From assembly GCA_036556805.1 (NCBI GenBank), contig DATBIS010000127.1, positions 1-45,035 on the forward strand: 45,035 nt of DNA, given 5' to 3'. The DNA is from DATBIS01 sp036556805 (GTDB lineage Bacteria > Actinomycetota > UBA4738 > HRBIN12). The position numbers and the translations under genes are program-made. The notes under the pieces were generated by a model that was not told where the DNA came from, ran no database searches, and was given only the letters and a program-made list of their open reading frames with translations. Below are positions 1 to 7,339 of this stretch, one piece after another (the first letter of the stretch is position 1; each line of letters opens with the position of its first letter).

Positions 1-296
1 ATGACGCCGATCGTGCGCGCCTTCCCGTCGGGACGCGCCTTCACCGCCATCCCCACCCGGAGGTGCACGAGCTTCGCGGGCGACGGCCGTTCCCTCGTCG
101 TGTTCGGGGCGACGACCGCGATCGCCTCGATCGACGAGGGCCCAAGCGGCTGGGACCGGACGCCCGTCGCGAGCGTGCCGATCGCGGGCTGAGGTTGCGT
201 GGCGGCGGCCCGATGCGTGAGGCCTTCCGCGAAGGGAAACGCCACCACGATCGCGAGGGCGACGGCGAGTGCGATCGCGCGACTTCGGTCCCGCAT
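1..296 (-). CDS. Exported protein of unknown function, N-terminal part (runs off the window start)
   Basis: Reading leftward from an ATG at 296, the frame stays open to the window edge for 98 codons. Residues 1-32 form a clear export signal: a short basic start (MRDRSR), a hydrophobic AIALAVALAIVVAF core and a possible AAA cleavage region. The mature part begins with a Pro/Thr/Ser-rich linker. It then enters a stretch around VGMAVKARPDGKARTIG that resembles the start of SH3-like or L,D-transpeptidase N-terminal repeats of actinobacteria; that resemblance is an inference from a short segment. The tRNA-Leu gene downstream is on the other strand, so this gene is transcribed away from it. The C-terminal part, and with it any catalytic domain, is outside the window. 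Confidence 0.55.
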   Translation of the reverse strand, partial: MRDRSRAIALAVALAIVVAFPFAEGLTHRAAATQPQPAIGTLATGVRSQPLGPSSIEAIAVVAPNTTRERPSPAKLVHLRVGMAVKARPDGKARTIGV

Positions 297-398
297 GCGA
301 GGGGTATCGACCTCGGATGACCACGCACTGAGGGTGACGAAGTGTGGTTCTCGCGATCCCCCGATCGAGGGACGAGGAAGGCGACTACCATCGAGGCT

Positions 399-484
399 GC
401 CCGGGTGTCGGAACTGGCAGACGACGGCGCCTTAAAAGCGCCTGTCCCGCGAGGGACGTGTGGGTTCGAACCCCACCCCGGGCA
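399..484 (+). tRNA. tRNA-Leu (anticodon UAA)
   Basis: The sequence folds as a class II tRNA. The 7-bp acceptor stem pairs GCCCGGG (399-405) with CCCGGGC (477-483), with A484 as discriminator. The anticodon arm is GGCGC-CTTAAAA-GCGCC, giving anticodon TAA. A long variable arm GTCCC-GCGA-GGGAC follows, as expected for leucine, and the T arm is GTGGG-TTCGAAC-CCCAC. The 3' CCA is not encoded and must be added after transcription. It reads UUA, a codon that is rare in such a GC-rich genome. Confidence 0.95.
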
Positions 485-639
485 CGCGAACGCCGGAAGC
501 AAAGAACGTCAAACCGCACACGGTTTCGCGGCGTATTGCTTGAACCGCACTTCACCGTGGAGAGGGATGAGGGGACGCGCGCGTGCTGCATCGAGGCTCA
601 CGCAATCGACGTACCACATCGGGACTAGGGGAGAGCCCC

Positions 640-711
640 ATGTCACGTGGCAAAAGGCGTGGCAGCGCTCGTATTCTCCCCGCTCCGGGATGGTTGGACC
701 TTCCTTCATGA
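640..711 (+). CDS. Possible 23-residue leader peptide coupled to the hydrolase gene
   Basis: An ATG at 640 is preceded by a good ribosome binding site (AGGGGAGAG just upstream). It opens a 23-codon frame beginning MSRGKRRGSAR whose TGA (709-711) overlaps the ATG at 708 of the following gene as ATGA. This is the same coupling style used by other operons in the window. The peptide is short and basic, with no recognised family. It could be a leader that only delivers ribosomes to the next start, or chance. Its main value is support for 708 as the start of the hydrolase. The rest of 485-639 holds nothing I recognise. Confidence 0.35.
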   Translation: MSRGKRRGSARILPAPGWLDLPS

Positions 712-1697
712 CGTATCGACAGGATGTTCGATCCGACGCTGACGTGGGCGCGTGGGTCGACGTCGACCTGTTGAGCTCGCTCAGCTCGTTCGTCGATCCC
801 GTCCGCGGATACGAGGAGCGCTTCGTCATGCCGACTCTCGGCGGCGCTCGCACCATCGCGACGATCACCGAGCCCCTCGGGGCGAGCCGATCGATCGGAT
901 GGGTGATCTGCCACTCGTTCGGGCTCGAGCAGGTCTATCTCCGGACCATGGAGGCCGCGTTCGCGCGCGCGATGGCGTCGGCCGGCTTCCCGTCCGTGCG
1001 CATCCACGGCCGCGGGTACGGGGACGGGGCGTTCGTCCCCGAGGGCGTCGGGCTCTCCTCGCACGTCGAGGACGCGGTCGACGCCGTCGACCTTCTGCTG
1101 GCCGAGACGGGCGTCGCCGAGATCGGCCTCGCCGGGCCGCGCTTCGGCGCGAGCGTTGCGGCGATCGTCGCCGCGCGCCGCGGCGCGAGCGGGCTGATCA
1201 TGTGGGACCCCGTGGTCTCGGGGAAGCGCTTCCTCGACGCCATGCAGCAGCAGACGTTGTTGTCGAGCCTCGCCGGTAAGGACTCGGCGCCCCAGCCGGC
1301 ACGACCGCTCTCCGTCGCCGACGAGCCGATCGACCTTCAGGGCATCCCGCTCAACGACCGTGCGTCGAAAGAGATCGCCGCCCTGCATCTCACGGACGAG
1401 GTGGCGTCGTTCGCCGGACGGGGGCTGGTGGTCCAGATCTCACGCGCCGGCGAGGCGAGCCCGGACGTCAGGCGTCTCCTGAGCGCGTTTCGCGAAGGAG
1501 GCGGGTCGGTGGACTTCGAGCACGTGCCGCCCGGCGCGAAGCAACGGCCGTTCGGCGGTCCCTCGTTCCGCGGGAACCTCGACGGGACGAAGGTCGACAC
1601 GCAGCGCGAGCTGCAAGGCAATCTGATCGAGCGAGCGGTGGGATGGGCCGAGCGCTCCTGGCCGGTGTCCTCGGACACGGGAGAGGAGTCGGAGTGA
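708..1697 (+). CDS. Alpha/beta-hydrolase-fold protein, exosortase-system hydrolase-like, with a non-Ser nucleophile elbow
   Basis: The 329-residue product has the outline of an alpha/beta hydrolase: an early strand VICHSFG near residue 70, then a helix and strand leading to the expected nucleophile elbow. That elbow reads GPRFGAS, with Arg145 where the catalytic Ser normally sits (G-x-S-x-G). Hydrolases encoded beside exosortase and exopolysaccharide genes are known as pairs and, from memory, one member often has this kind of altered elbow, so the protein may be a non-catalytic or acyl-binding partner. The start at 708 was chosen because it overlaps the stop of a short ORF with a good ribosome site; 690 is an alternative. 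Its own stop overlaps the next start as GTGA, so the two genes are very probably co-translated. Confidence 0.7.
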   Translation: MTYRQDVRSDADVGAWVDVDLLSSLSSFVDPVRGYEERFVMPTLGGARTIATITEPLGASRSIGWVICHSFGLEQVYLRTMEAAFARAMASAGFPSVRIHGRGYGDGAFVPEGVGLSSHVEDAVDAVDLLLAETGVAEIGLAGPRFGASVAAIVAARRGASGLIMWDPVVSGKRFLDAMQQQTLLSSLAGKDSAPQPARPLSVADEPIDLQGIPLNDRASKEIAALHLTDEVASFAGRGLVVQISRAGEASPDVRRLLSAFREGGGSVDFEHVPPGAKQRPFGGPSFRGNLDGTKVDTQRELQGNLIERAVGWAERSWPVSSDTGEESE

Positions 1698-2518
1698 GAG
1701 AGTTCCCCATCTACGTGCCGCTGGACGGCGATCACATCGCGGCCGTCGTGACGGTCCCCGAGGAAAGGCCCCGTGGCATGGTCGCGCTGTTGCAGGGGCT
1801 GGGCAGCGGCCGGAGCCATCGATACCAGCTGTGGACGCGAGCCGCGCACGAGCTCGCCGACCGCGGGATCGCCTCGGTTCGCATGGACTACCGGGAGATG
1901 GGGGACAGCACGGGACTCATCTCCGGCACGCTCAACGACCCGCCGGTCGAGGAGATCCTCGAGGTGATCCGCGTGGGTCTGCGCGCACTCGACCTGCCGA
2001 CGTGCGCGGTCGTGGGCAACTGCATGGGTGGGCGCGCCGCGCTCAGGGTGGCGCAAGAGCTGGGCGACTGCGAGGCCGTGGGCGTGATCGTCACCGACAA
2101 CCCGCAGAATTACGTCGGCAGGGCTCGAGAGGCCGCCATGCACGCCTCGAAGGCCAAGCGACTCGCGCGCAAGATCGAGCGCCGGATCACGCGAGGCCGC
2201 CGGCATCACGAGCGCCACGAGCACATCCCGATCCAGTGGATTCCCGAGATCCCCGCGACGCTCGGCGTGCACCCGATGTTGCTGATGTACGTCGGACCCG
2301 AGAGGTTCGCTCGGCCGCTGCAGGTCGACGCGACGGCGCTGATCCGCTCGACGAAGACGCCGGCAACGATGATCTCGTTCCAGACGATCGTGGCCGACAC
2401 CTTGCACCTCGACTTTCCGATCGAGGTGCAGGCAGAGCTCCTGGACCGCGTGGTGCGCTGGCTCGACGACGAGGTCCCGTGGCGCGTGTCGGTCGGGGAG
2501 CGGAAGCAGACCGCCTGA
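1694..2518 (+). CDS. Alpha/beta hydrolase with Cys nucleophile elbow, exosortase-system hydrolase-like
   Basis: GTG start at 1694 overlaps the previous stop (GTGA), with GAGAGGAGT as ribosome site. The 274-residue protein shows an early GLGSGRSHR oxyanion-type loop (about residues 36-44), a DYREMGDST segment, and the nucleophile elbow GNCMGG at residues 108-113, placing Cys110 where Ser is usual. A Cys elbow is known in dienelactone hydrolases, so a thiol-nucleophile acyl hydrolase or transferase is plausible. Late His residues around LHLDFP could supply the general base. Because it is paired with an elbow-altered homologue, I infer a heteromeric or sequential role in handling an acyl or polymer intermediate. 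No exosortase gene is visible here, so the link to that system rests on family resemblance only. Confidence 0.7.
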   Translation: MREFPIYVPLDGDHIAAVVTVPEERPRGMVALLQGLGSGRSHRYQLWTRAAHELADRGIASVRMDYREMGDSTGLISGTLNDPPVEEILEVIRVGLRALDLPTCAVVGNCMGGRAALRVAQELGDCEAVGVIVTDNPQNYVGRAREAAMHASKAKRLARKIERRITRGRRHHERHEHIPIQWIPEIPATLGVHPMLLMYVGPERFARPLQVDATALIRSTKTPATMISFQTIVADTLHLDFPIEVQAELLDRVVRWLDDEVPWRVSVGERKQTA

Positions 2519-2550
2519 GCCGGGCCTCCCGGCCCGGCGGCGGCACGTCC

Positions 2551-2724
2551 CTACGCGACGGTTCGGTCGCGCGTTCGCTCGAGTCGGACGACGTCCTCGA
2601 TCCTGACGCGGTACACGACCTCCCCGGCGTGTGTGAAGGACAGCATCTCGTGCTCCACCCGCCAGGCGTCGGCTCCGATCTGTTCCGTTCCGCCCGACGC
2701 GAAGTGGATCGTGTAGACGTTCAT
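2551..2724 (-). CDS. Small conserved-looking protein of unknown function (57 aa)
   Basis: ATG at 2724, 57 residues, starting MNVYTIHFASGG. The alternating hydrophobic pattern (VYTIHF, WRVEHEMLSF, VVYRVRIEDVVRLE) suggests a small all-beta fold similar in length to SH3-like or LSm-type domains. It sits 58 nt downstream of the haem-oxygenase-fold gene on the same strand, so it may be the last gene of that operon. I do not recognise the family. Confidence 0.55.
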   Translation of the reverse strand: MNVYTIHFASGGTEQIGADAWRVEHEMLSFTHAGEVVYRVRIEDVVRLERTRDRTVA

Positions 2725-2782
2725 GGTCGTCTCGTTCCCGGAGCGTGGCCCCGTCAAACGCGCCTCAGGTTGACGACCGACG

Positions 2783-3814
2783 TCACGACCGGAGTGTCGT
2801 TCGACCTCGACCCCAGTCCTCCATCCAGCTTTTGCCGACGGTGGTCTCCAACAGCTGAAGCGCCAGCGCGCCGAACAGGACCTCCCGGGCTCGCTCGGCA
2901 TCGCCGCCCACGAACCCCTCGGCGAGGTCGTTGGCGGCGATGGCTCCGTGGATGGCATCGGCCTCGACGTGCACGTCGAAGAACCGCGTCGCCTCGCAGC
3001 CCAGCCCGCATCGACGCAGGCCGTTCGCGTATCGCCGATTCGGGATGCTGGACGTGAGCTCGAAGAGCGCGAGGTGGCCGACGAGGGCACCGCGCAGCCT
3101 TCGGTGGAGCCCGAACAGGCTCATGAGGTTCGTGAGGGCCAGGGTGGCACCGGGAATCCTCGGCAGGTACCAGCCGTAGGTCGGGTTCAACCCCATCGCT
3201 TCCATGGAACGGCCGAACAGCGTGGAATGCATCTGGGAGGGATCGCCGTCGCCGTACTCGTCGTTCTGGATCTCGATGAGCGCCGCCTTCGCCGCTCCGG
3301 CAAGACGCGGAATCCCGAACGAATGGGGATCCGCCTCCTTCAGGTGGTAGATCGACCGGTGGATCATGAACTCCTCGAACTGCTCGAGCGTCGCCTCGCG
3401 TTCCATGAACCCGGAGAGGGAAGGACCTTCACCCATCGCGGCGATCGCTCGAAGCTCGCTTGCGACCGAGTCCGGCCGGACGTCCACAGGTCTCACGAAC
3501 TTGCGGAGAGCCCCCTCGAACGCCTCCTCGAGCTGGAGCCGAAACGTGAGCAGGGCCGGATCGGACTCGAGGCGATCGTCGACCCCTGCGAGACCTCGGT
3601 ACGCGAGCTCGTAACAGAGGTACAGCGCAAGGTGGAGATCGTCGTCGCCGAGCGGGTCCGAGACCGCAGGGGGCTCCCCGAGGGGTGTGGGCACGTCGGA
3701 GCCGGTGAGGTATCGGGCGACGCCCGCCGAGAGCACGCCGCGAGGCGATGGGACCGTGCCCGGCGTGTCGCGAAGCCACGTCTCGTCGGGTATGAGGCCT
3801 CGCTGGGCGCTCAC
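2783..3814 (-). CDS. Iron-containing redox enzyme, haem-oxygenase-like fold (Haem_oxygenas_2 type)
   Basis: The 343-residue, mainly helical product resembles the iron-containing redox enzyme family with a haem-oxygenase/TenA-like fold. Candidate metal ligands lie along its helices: FEEFMIHRSIYHLKEADPHS (FEEF, HRS), an EIQNDEYGDGDPSQMH block, and the later FFDVHVEADAIHG block with Glu and His spaced as in HO-like di-iron oxygenases. The GTG start at 3814 overlaps the stop of the upstream CDGSH gene as GTGA, so the two are translationally coupled. CDGSH and HO-like iron enzymes are commonly neighbours in actinobacteria, which suggests the Fe-S protein supplies electrons or works on the same substrate. 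The substrate is unknown. A longer start upstream would overlap the CDGSH gene heavily and was rejected. Confidence 0.8.
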   Translation of the reverse strand: MSAQRGLIPDETWLRDTPGTVPSPRGVLSAGVARYLTGSDVPTPLGEPPAVSDPLGDDDLHLALYLCYELAYRGLAGVDDRLESDPALLTFRLQLEEAFEGALRKFVRPVDVRPDSVASELRAIAAMGEGPSLSGFMEREATLEQFEEFMIHRSIYHLKEADPHSFGIPRLAGAAKAALIEIQNDEYGDGDPSQMHSTLFGRSMEAMGLNPTYGWYLPRIPGATLALTNLMSLFGLHRRLRGALVGHLALFELTSSIPNRRYANGLRRCGLGCEATRFFDVHVEADAIHGAIAANDLAEGFVGGDAERAREVLFGALALQLLETTVGKSWMEDWGRGRTTLRS

Positions 3815-4071
3815 GGTGGTCCACCCTTCGCGGTCGTCGTTCCTGCGTCCGGCACGTCCGCCCCGTCGGTACGTCGAAGGCACTCGGGCGGCGAGGTGTC
3901 CCCGGCGAGATGAAGGCCATCGCACAAGGGTTGGATCCGTGACCTTCCGCAGCGGCACAGTGCCGCGATCCGGCCCGCCCGGACCTCGTTGCCGTCCTCG
4001 TCGAAGATGCGGATATCGCCACGAAGCAGCAACGGACCGTCGGGATATGCTCGCACGCTGGACTCGGTCAC
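3811..4071 (-). CDS. CDGSH iron-sulfur domain protein
   Basis: 86 residues from a GTG at 4071. The CDGSH motif is complete: CRCGRSRIQPLCDGLH, placing Cys39, Cys41, Cys50 and His54 as the 3Cys-1His ligands of a [2Fe-2S] cluster. The preceding GPLLLRGDIRIFDEDG is the usual beta-strand start of single-domain bacterial CDGSH proteins. The C-terminal tail of about 30 residues is polar and probably disordered. The stop overlaps the next GTG, so it forms a two-gene unit with the haem-oxygenase-fold enzyme. Expected role: electron transfer or cluster donation in the cytoplasm. Confidence 0.9.
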   Translation of the reverse strand: MTESSVRAYPDGPLLLRGDIRIFDEDGNEVRAGRIAALCRCGRSRIQPLCDGLHLAGDTSPPECLRRTDGADVPDAGTTTAKGGPP

Positions 4072-4340
4072 GATCCTTCGATTCCCTCCACCTTCCGCAA
4101 ACGCGCCATGGTGCCGACCTCTGCATGGTCCGGAACGAGGTCCGCTTACCCACTTCGCCCCGGCGCCATGCGGCGACAAGGGGAATCCCCTCGCTTTCCA
4201 CCCGCGCCTCAGGAGCATGCGGTACGCCGTTCGCCGATGGACGACCAAGTCCCCGTAGAAGGATGGGACTGGGAGTCGCTCATCGGTCCTCGTCGGGCAA
4301 ACCCAGACCGGGCGTGATGCTGGAGGGCGCGAGGAGGGGT

Positions 4341-5108
4341 CTACGTCCCCGTCAGCGAGAAATGCATGTAGTCCTTGATCGTCTGGAAGTCGCCGCCCCA
4401 TCCCCAGCCGATGCGCGCGAACGCGCGGACGACGACGTCTCCGGCGTGGATCATCCCCGGGAGGTCCTGCGTGCGGTCGAGGTACGCGAGCGCCGGCCGC
4501 CGCAGCACCGTGCCGTCGCTTCGCACGTAGGGGTTCTGCAGCGGGTTGATGTCGATCGCCCAGCCGTACGAATGCTGCGAGAGCGCCCCGGGGTTCTCGG
4601 TGACCGGTCGGCAGTTGAAGGACGCGGTCACGTCGCGGTGGCTGTGGTAGTCGCTGGGGCGCGGGGGGTGATACTTCGCGGCGAGCGCGATCCTCTTGAT
4701 GGGGAACCGGTGCCGGAAGAGCGTCCGGAACACCCCGAGCACGTCCTCGGCGACCGACTCGTTGAGGACGAGCGGCCCCGATTTCACCTCGCCGTTGAAT
4801 CCCCAGTAGCTCACGTTCACGACCCGGAGGTCGCGGAGCGGGACGGGGCAGCCCGGATGCCAGTTCTTCTTCAGCAGGTGGCGCCGGGTGGGCGCGTCGA
4901 TCCTCGCGATCGAGCCGACGAATCGCGCCCGGGTCGGCGGGTGCTCGGGCGCGGCCGTCGAGGCCTGGGCGGCGGGTCGCGTGATCCTCGGTGCGGCACC
5001 AGCCGCCTCCGGGGTCGAGGCCGGGGTCGGACGGGCGGCAGTTGAGCCGCACGAGGGGAGGAGGACGACCACGACGATCGTCGTCACCAGTCGGGACATG
5101 CTTCCCAT
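4341..5108 (-). CDS. M15-family peptidase lipoprotein (D-Ala-D-Ala carboxypeptidase/VanY-like)
   Basis: The 255-residue protein has a lipoprotein signal: a hydrophobic TIVVVVLL stretch followed by a PSC lipobox with Cys20. A Pro/Ala-rich linker follows. The catalytic domain covers about residues 85-255 and carries the M15 zinc-site pattern: SQHSYGWAID gives His179 and Asp186, and YMHFS gives the late His249. The YHSHRDVTASFNCRPV segment is typical of the M15C subgroup, where Arg contacts the substrate. It should trim or cleave peptidoglycan peptides outside the membrane. ATG at 5099 is an alternative start that hardly changes the signal peptide. The 270 nt between this stop and the CDGSH start (4072-4340) show no gene I can support. 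Confidence 0.88.
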   Translation of the reverse strand: MGSMSRLVTTIVVVVLLPSCGSTAARPTPASTPEAAGAAPRITRPAAQASTAAPEHPPTRARFVGSIARIDAPTRRHLLKKNWHPGCPVPLRDLRVVNVSYWGFNGEVKSGPLVLNESVAEDVLGVFRTLFRHRFPIKRIALAAKYHPPRPSDYHSHRDVTASFNCRPVTENPGALSQHSYGWAIDINPLQNPYVRSDGTVLRRPALAYLDRTQDLPGMIHAGDVVVRAFARIGWGWGGDFQTIKDYMHFSLTGT

Positions 5109-5298
5109 GGTGCACTGGACGCCCTCATCGTGCCGAGGGTTCCGTGACAGAGGTCTGGGGCATGACGAGGAGAGCGCGGCCTCGGCGCCCTCGCAGGGGA
5201 CCGACCGGCGTAGGCCGCTCGCGCGGCGCGGCCCCCGTCGAGACCGTGATCGACGACCATACATGCATCGCGGAGCGCAGAGCGCCCTACGCCGATCA

Positions 5299-5455
5299 GG
5301 GAATACGTACAAAGAATGGACCCCATTGCCGCATGGGTAATGGATCGCCGGAAATCGCCCTTCCGTCCAATTGTCAGGTGAAGGCCACCTCTTTACCGTT
5401 GCCCTCGATGTTCAGGGGTCTTCAGAGCGTTCGTTTCCGTCGGCCGACTCACGAG
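5299..5455 (+). promoter_or_regulatory. Leader region upstream of tadE with dyads and a motif shared with the flp upstream region
   Basis: The 347-nt gap before tadE is less GC-rich than its surroundings. GGGAATACG at 5299-5307 runs into TACGTA. The 9-mer recurs upstream of the flp pilin gene at 35120-35128, also near TACGTA repeats. Further on are short dyads: CCCAT/ATGGG around 5322-5337, CGGAA/TTCCG near 5349-5365 and GGTG/CACC near 5377-5389. These may be an operator and a structured leader. No experimental -10/-35 pair is obvious. Confidence 0.35.
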
Positions 5456-5905
5456 ATGTCGGACGTGTCAGGACGCGCGCACCGCTCCCGAGAGGAGGGC
5501 GCGGCCGCCGTCGAGTTCGCGATCGTCGCCTCTCTTCTCTTCCTCCTCGTCTTCGGCATCATCGACTTCGGGTTCGGCTTCCACGCGTGGGATGCCTCGT
5601 CGAACGGGGCTCGCGAGGGCGCCCGCCTTGCCGCCGTCAACCCGGACACGACCGCGATCGTCGCCCGCGTGCGCGCGGCCACCAGCTTCCTCGATCAGTC
5701 GCTCCTTACCGTGACGGTGACGTGCAGCCACAACGGTGGCGGATTCGCTGCCTGTGGGCCGAGCAGCACCTGGGCCGCGGGAGATCTCGTGCGGGTCGCG
5801 GTTGCCTACCGATATGACTACATGACGCCGCTACCGGTGATGGTTGGGCTCGGCAGCGACCTCATGGTGCGCGCGTCCTCGGAATCGCGGTTCGAAGGCT
5901 CGTGA
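5456..5905 (+). CDS. tadE: TadE-like pseudopilin/pilus assembly protein
   Basis: 149 residues. The N-terminus carries the hallmark EEGAAAVEFAIV, then a membrane segment SLLFLLVFGIIDFGFGF (about residues 24-42) and the SNGAREGARLAAV block that defines TadE-like proteins. The outer domain is short with two Cys (TCSHNGGGFAACG) that could form a disulfide. The start at 5456 gives the usual short cytoplasmic leader; 5408 is an alternative. The stop overlaps the next gene's GTG. TadE-type minor pseudopilins act with the Tad secretion apparatus, whose main genes lie 30 kb away at 35231-41033. Confidence 0.85.
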   Translation: MSDVSGRAHRSREEGAAAVEFAIVASLLFLLVFGIIDFGFGFHAWDASSNGAREGARLAAVNPDTTAIVARVRAATSFLDQSLLTVTVTCSHNGGGFAACGPSSTWAAGDLVRVAVAYRYDYMTPLPVMVGLGSDLMVRASSESRFEGS

Positions 5906-7263
5906 GACCAACGGTGCGCCACGGTCTGCTGATCCGCCTCCGCGAGGAAGAAGGGGCCGTCGCCGTTCTTGCTGCGCTCCTGATCGTGGTGCTGCTCGGG
6001 TCCGTCGCGTTCACGATCGACCTCGGCCGTCTCCGCCATGCCCGTCAGGTCATCCAGAACGCGGTCGACTTCGGGTCGCTCGCGGGCGCGCAGAACCTGC
6101 CCGTACAGGGCGCCGCCGCGGCTACCGTCGCCGAGGGCATCGCGCGGCAGGTTGCGATCGCGAACGCGCCCGAGCTCGCCTCACTCGGCGTCGACGTGAC
6201 CTTCCGTTGCGTCGTGGCCGACTCGAACTCCGACGGCGTCCCCGACGCCGGCGAGGTGCCGTTCGTGTGTGGGCCCGCGACCGGATCCTGGCCGAGCGGC
6301 TGGGTGACGAAGCCGGGCAAGAAGATCACGACCCACTCGTGCAACCCATACGCCGGCGACAAGTGCAACACGATCGTGGTGAAGGCGAGCGAGACGGTGA
6401 ACTTCTACTTCGCCCCGGCGATCGGCATCGGCAACGGATCCACCGGGGTGGTGCAGGGCGCCGCGTGCAAGGGTGCCTGCGGAGCGGCGCACGCGCCGTT
6501 GGACGTCGTGCTTGTGCTCGACCGCACCGGGAGCATGACCGATTCCGACATCGCGAACATGAAGAACGCGGCGCAGTCGATCCTCACCTTCTACGACTCG
6601 TCCCAGCAGTGGGTGGGGCTCGTGGCGCTTCCCTACGGGCGGAACGCGAACAAGTGCGTCGTGAACGACCCCCAGGTGTATCCGCAGTCGAACTACCTGA
6701 ACTGGCAGGTGGTTCCGATCACGAACAACTTCTCGACGCTGTCGACCGCGATCAACTGCCTGCAGCGTACGGGAAGCCCGACCGTGACGGTCAACGGAGT
6801 GAACCGCACGAGCAACGGCCACACGAACCTCGGTGACCCGCTGGATGCGGCGCGCGACATGCTGCGGCTTCAGGGACGGAGCACCGTCTCCGACGTGATC
6901 ATCTTCGAGACCGACGGGCAGGCGAACCAGCCGTACGGCATGCAGCCCTGCAACTACCTCAACACGAAGGCGAACGCCGCGAAGGCGGCCGGCCAGGCCG
7001 TCTACACGATCGCGTACGGGCTGGACAACCCGCCTGTGCGGTGCACCTTCGACACGGCGGGCCCCTTCCGCAACGCGTACGCGACCACGAACATCGCCGC
7101 CGCCGCCACGACGTCGACCGACGACGTTCCCGGCGGGTGCGGGCCGAATGAGAACAAGGACGGCGACAACTACTTCTGCGTCCCGTCCTCCGCCGACATG
7201 GAGCCGGTGTTCCGCCAGGTCGCAGCGGCGGCTCTCGGCAGCTCGCATCTCATCGACATCTGA
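5902..7263 (+). CDS. Tad-like (TadG) protein with von Willebrand factor A domain
   Basis: 453 residues from a GTG at 5902 that overlaps the tadE stop. The N-terminus EEEGAVAVLAALLIVVLLGSVAF followed by TIDLGRLRHARQVIQNAVDFGSLAGA is the Tad/TadG-like signature: one membrane helix, then a helix rich in small residues. After a Cys-containing linker comes a vWA domain from about residue 200, with MIDAS residues in DRTGSM (Asp207, Thr209, Ser211), a Thr in the GHTNLGDPLDAAR segment, and Asp in IIFETDGQAN. The C-terminal region has several Cys in pairs, suggesting extracellular disulfides. A vWA-bearing Tad protein probably acts as a metal-dependent adhesin or anchor of the pilus. Confidence 0.85.
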   Translation: MRPTVRHGLLIRLREEEGAVAVLAALLIVVLLGSVAFTIDLGRLRHARQVIQNAVDFGSLAGAQNLPVQGAAAATVAEGIARQVAIANAPELASLGVDVTFRCVVADSNSDGVPDAGEVPFVCGPATGSWPSGWVTKPGKKITTHSCNPYAGDKCNTIVVKASETVNFYFAPAIGIGNGSTGVVQGAACKGACGAAHAPLDVVLVLDRTGSMTDSDIANMKNAAQSILTFYDSSQQWVGLVALPYGRNANKCVVNDPQVYPQSNYLNWQVVPITNNFSTLSTAINCLQRTGSPTVTVNGVNRTSNGHTNLGDPLDAARDMLRLQGRSTVSDVIIFETDGQANQPYGMQPCNYLNTKANAAKAAGQAVYTIAYGLDNPPVRCTFDTAGPFRNAYATTNIAAAATTSTDDVPGGCGPNENKDGDNYFCVPSSADMEPVFRQVAAAALGSSHLIDI

Positions 7264-7264
7264 C

Positions 7265-7283
7265 CGCCGGCCTGCCGCCGGCG
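7265..7283 (+). terminator. GC-rich hairpin after the TadG-like gene
   Basis: A perfect 7-bp dyad CGCCGGC (7265-7271)/GCCGGCG (7277-7283) with a CTGCC loop starts 2 nt after the stop codon. There is no T-run, but U-poor GC-rich hairpins directly after stops are usual in high-GC genomes. It separates the pilus genes from the aldolase gene. Confidence 0.45.
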
Positions 7284-7339
7284 TCCAACCTCCGGGCCGC
7301 GTAGGCTAGTTGCCGACCACGTACCCCGGAGGGAACGGC

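Noticed and set aside
4072..4340. Small genes in the gap between the CDGSH and M15 peptidase genes
   Set aside because: Short frames in several directions (for example a 26-codon one ending at 4317) have neither a ribosome site nor recognisable sequence.
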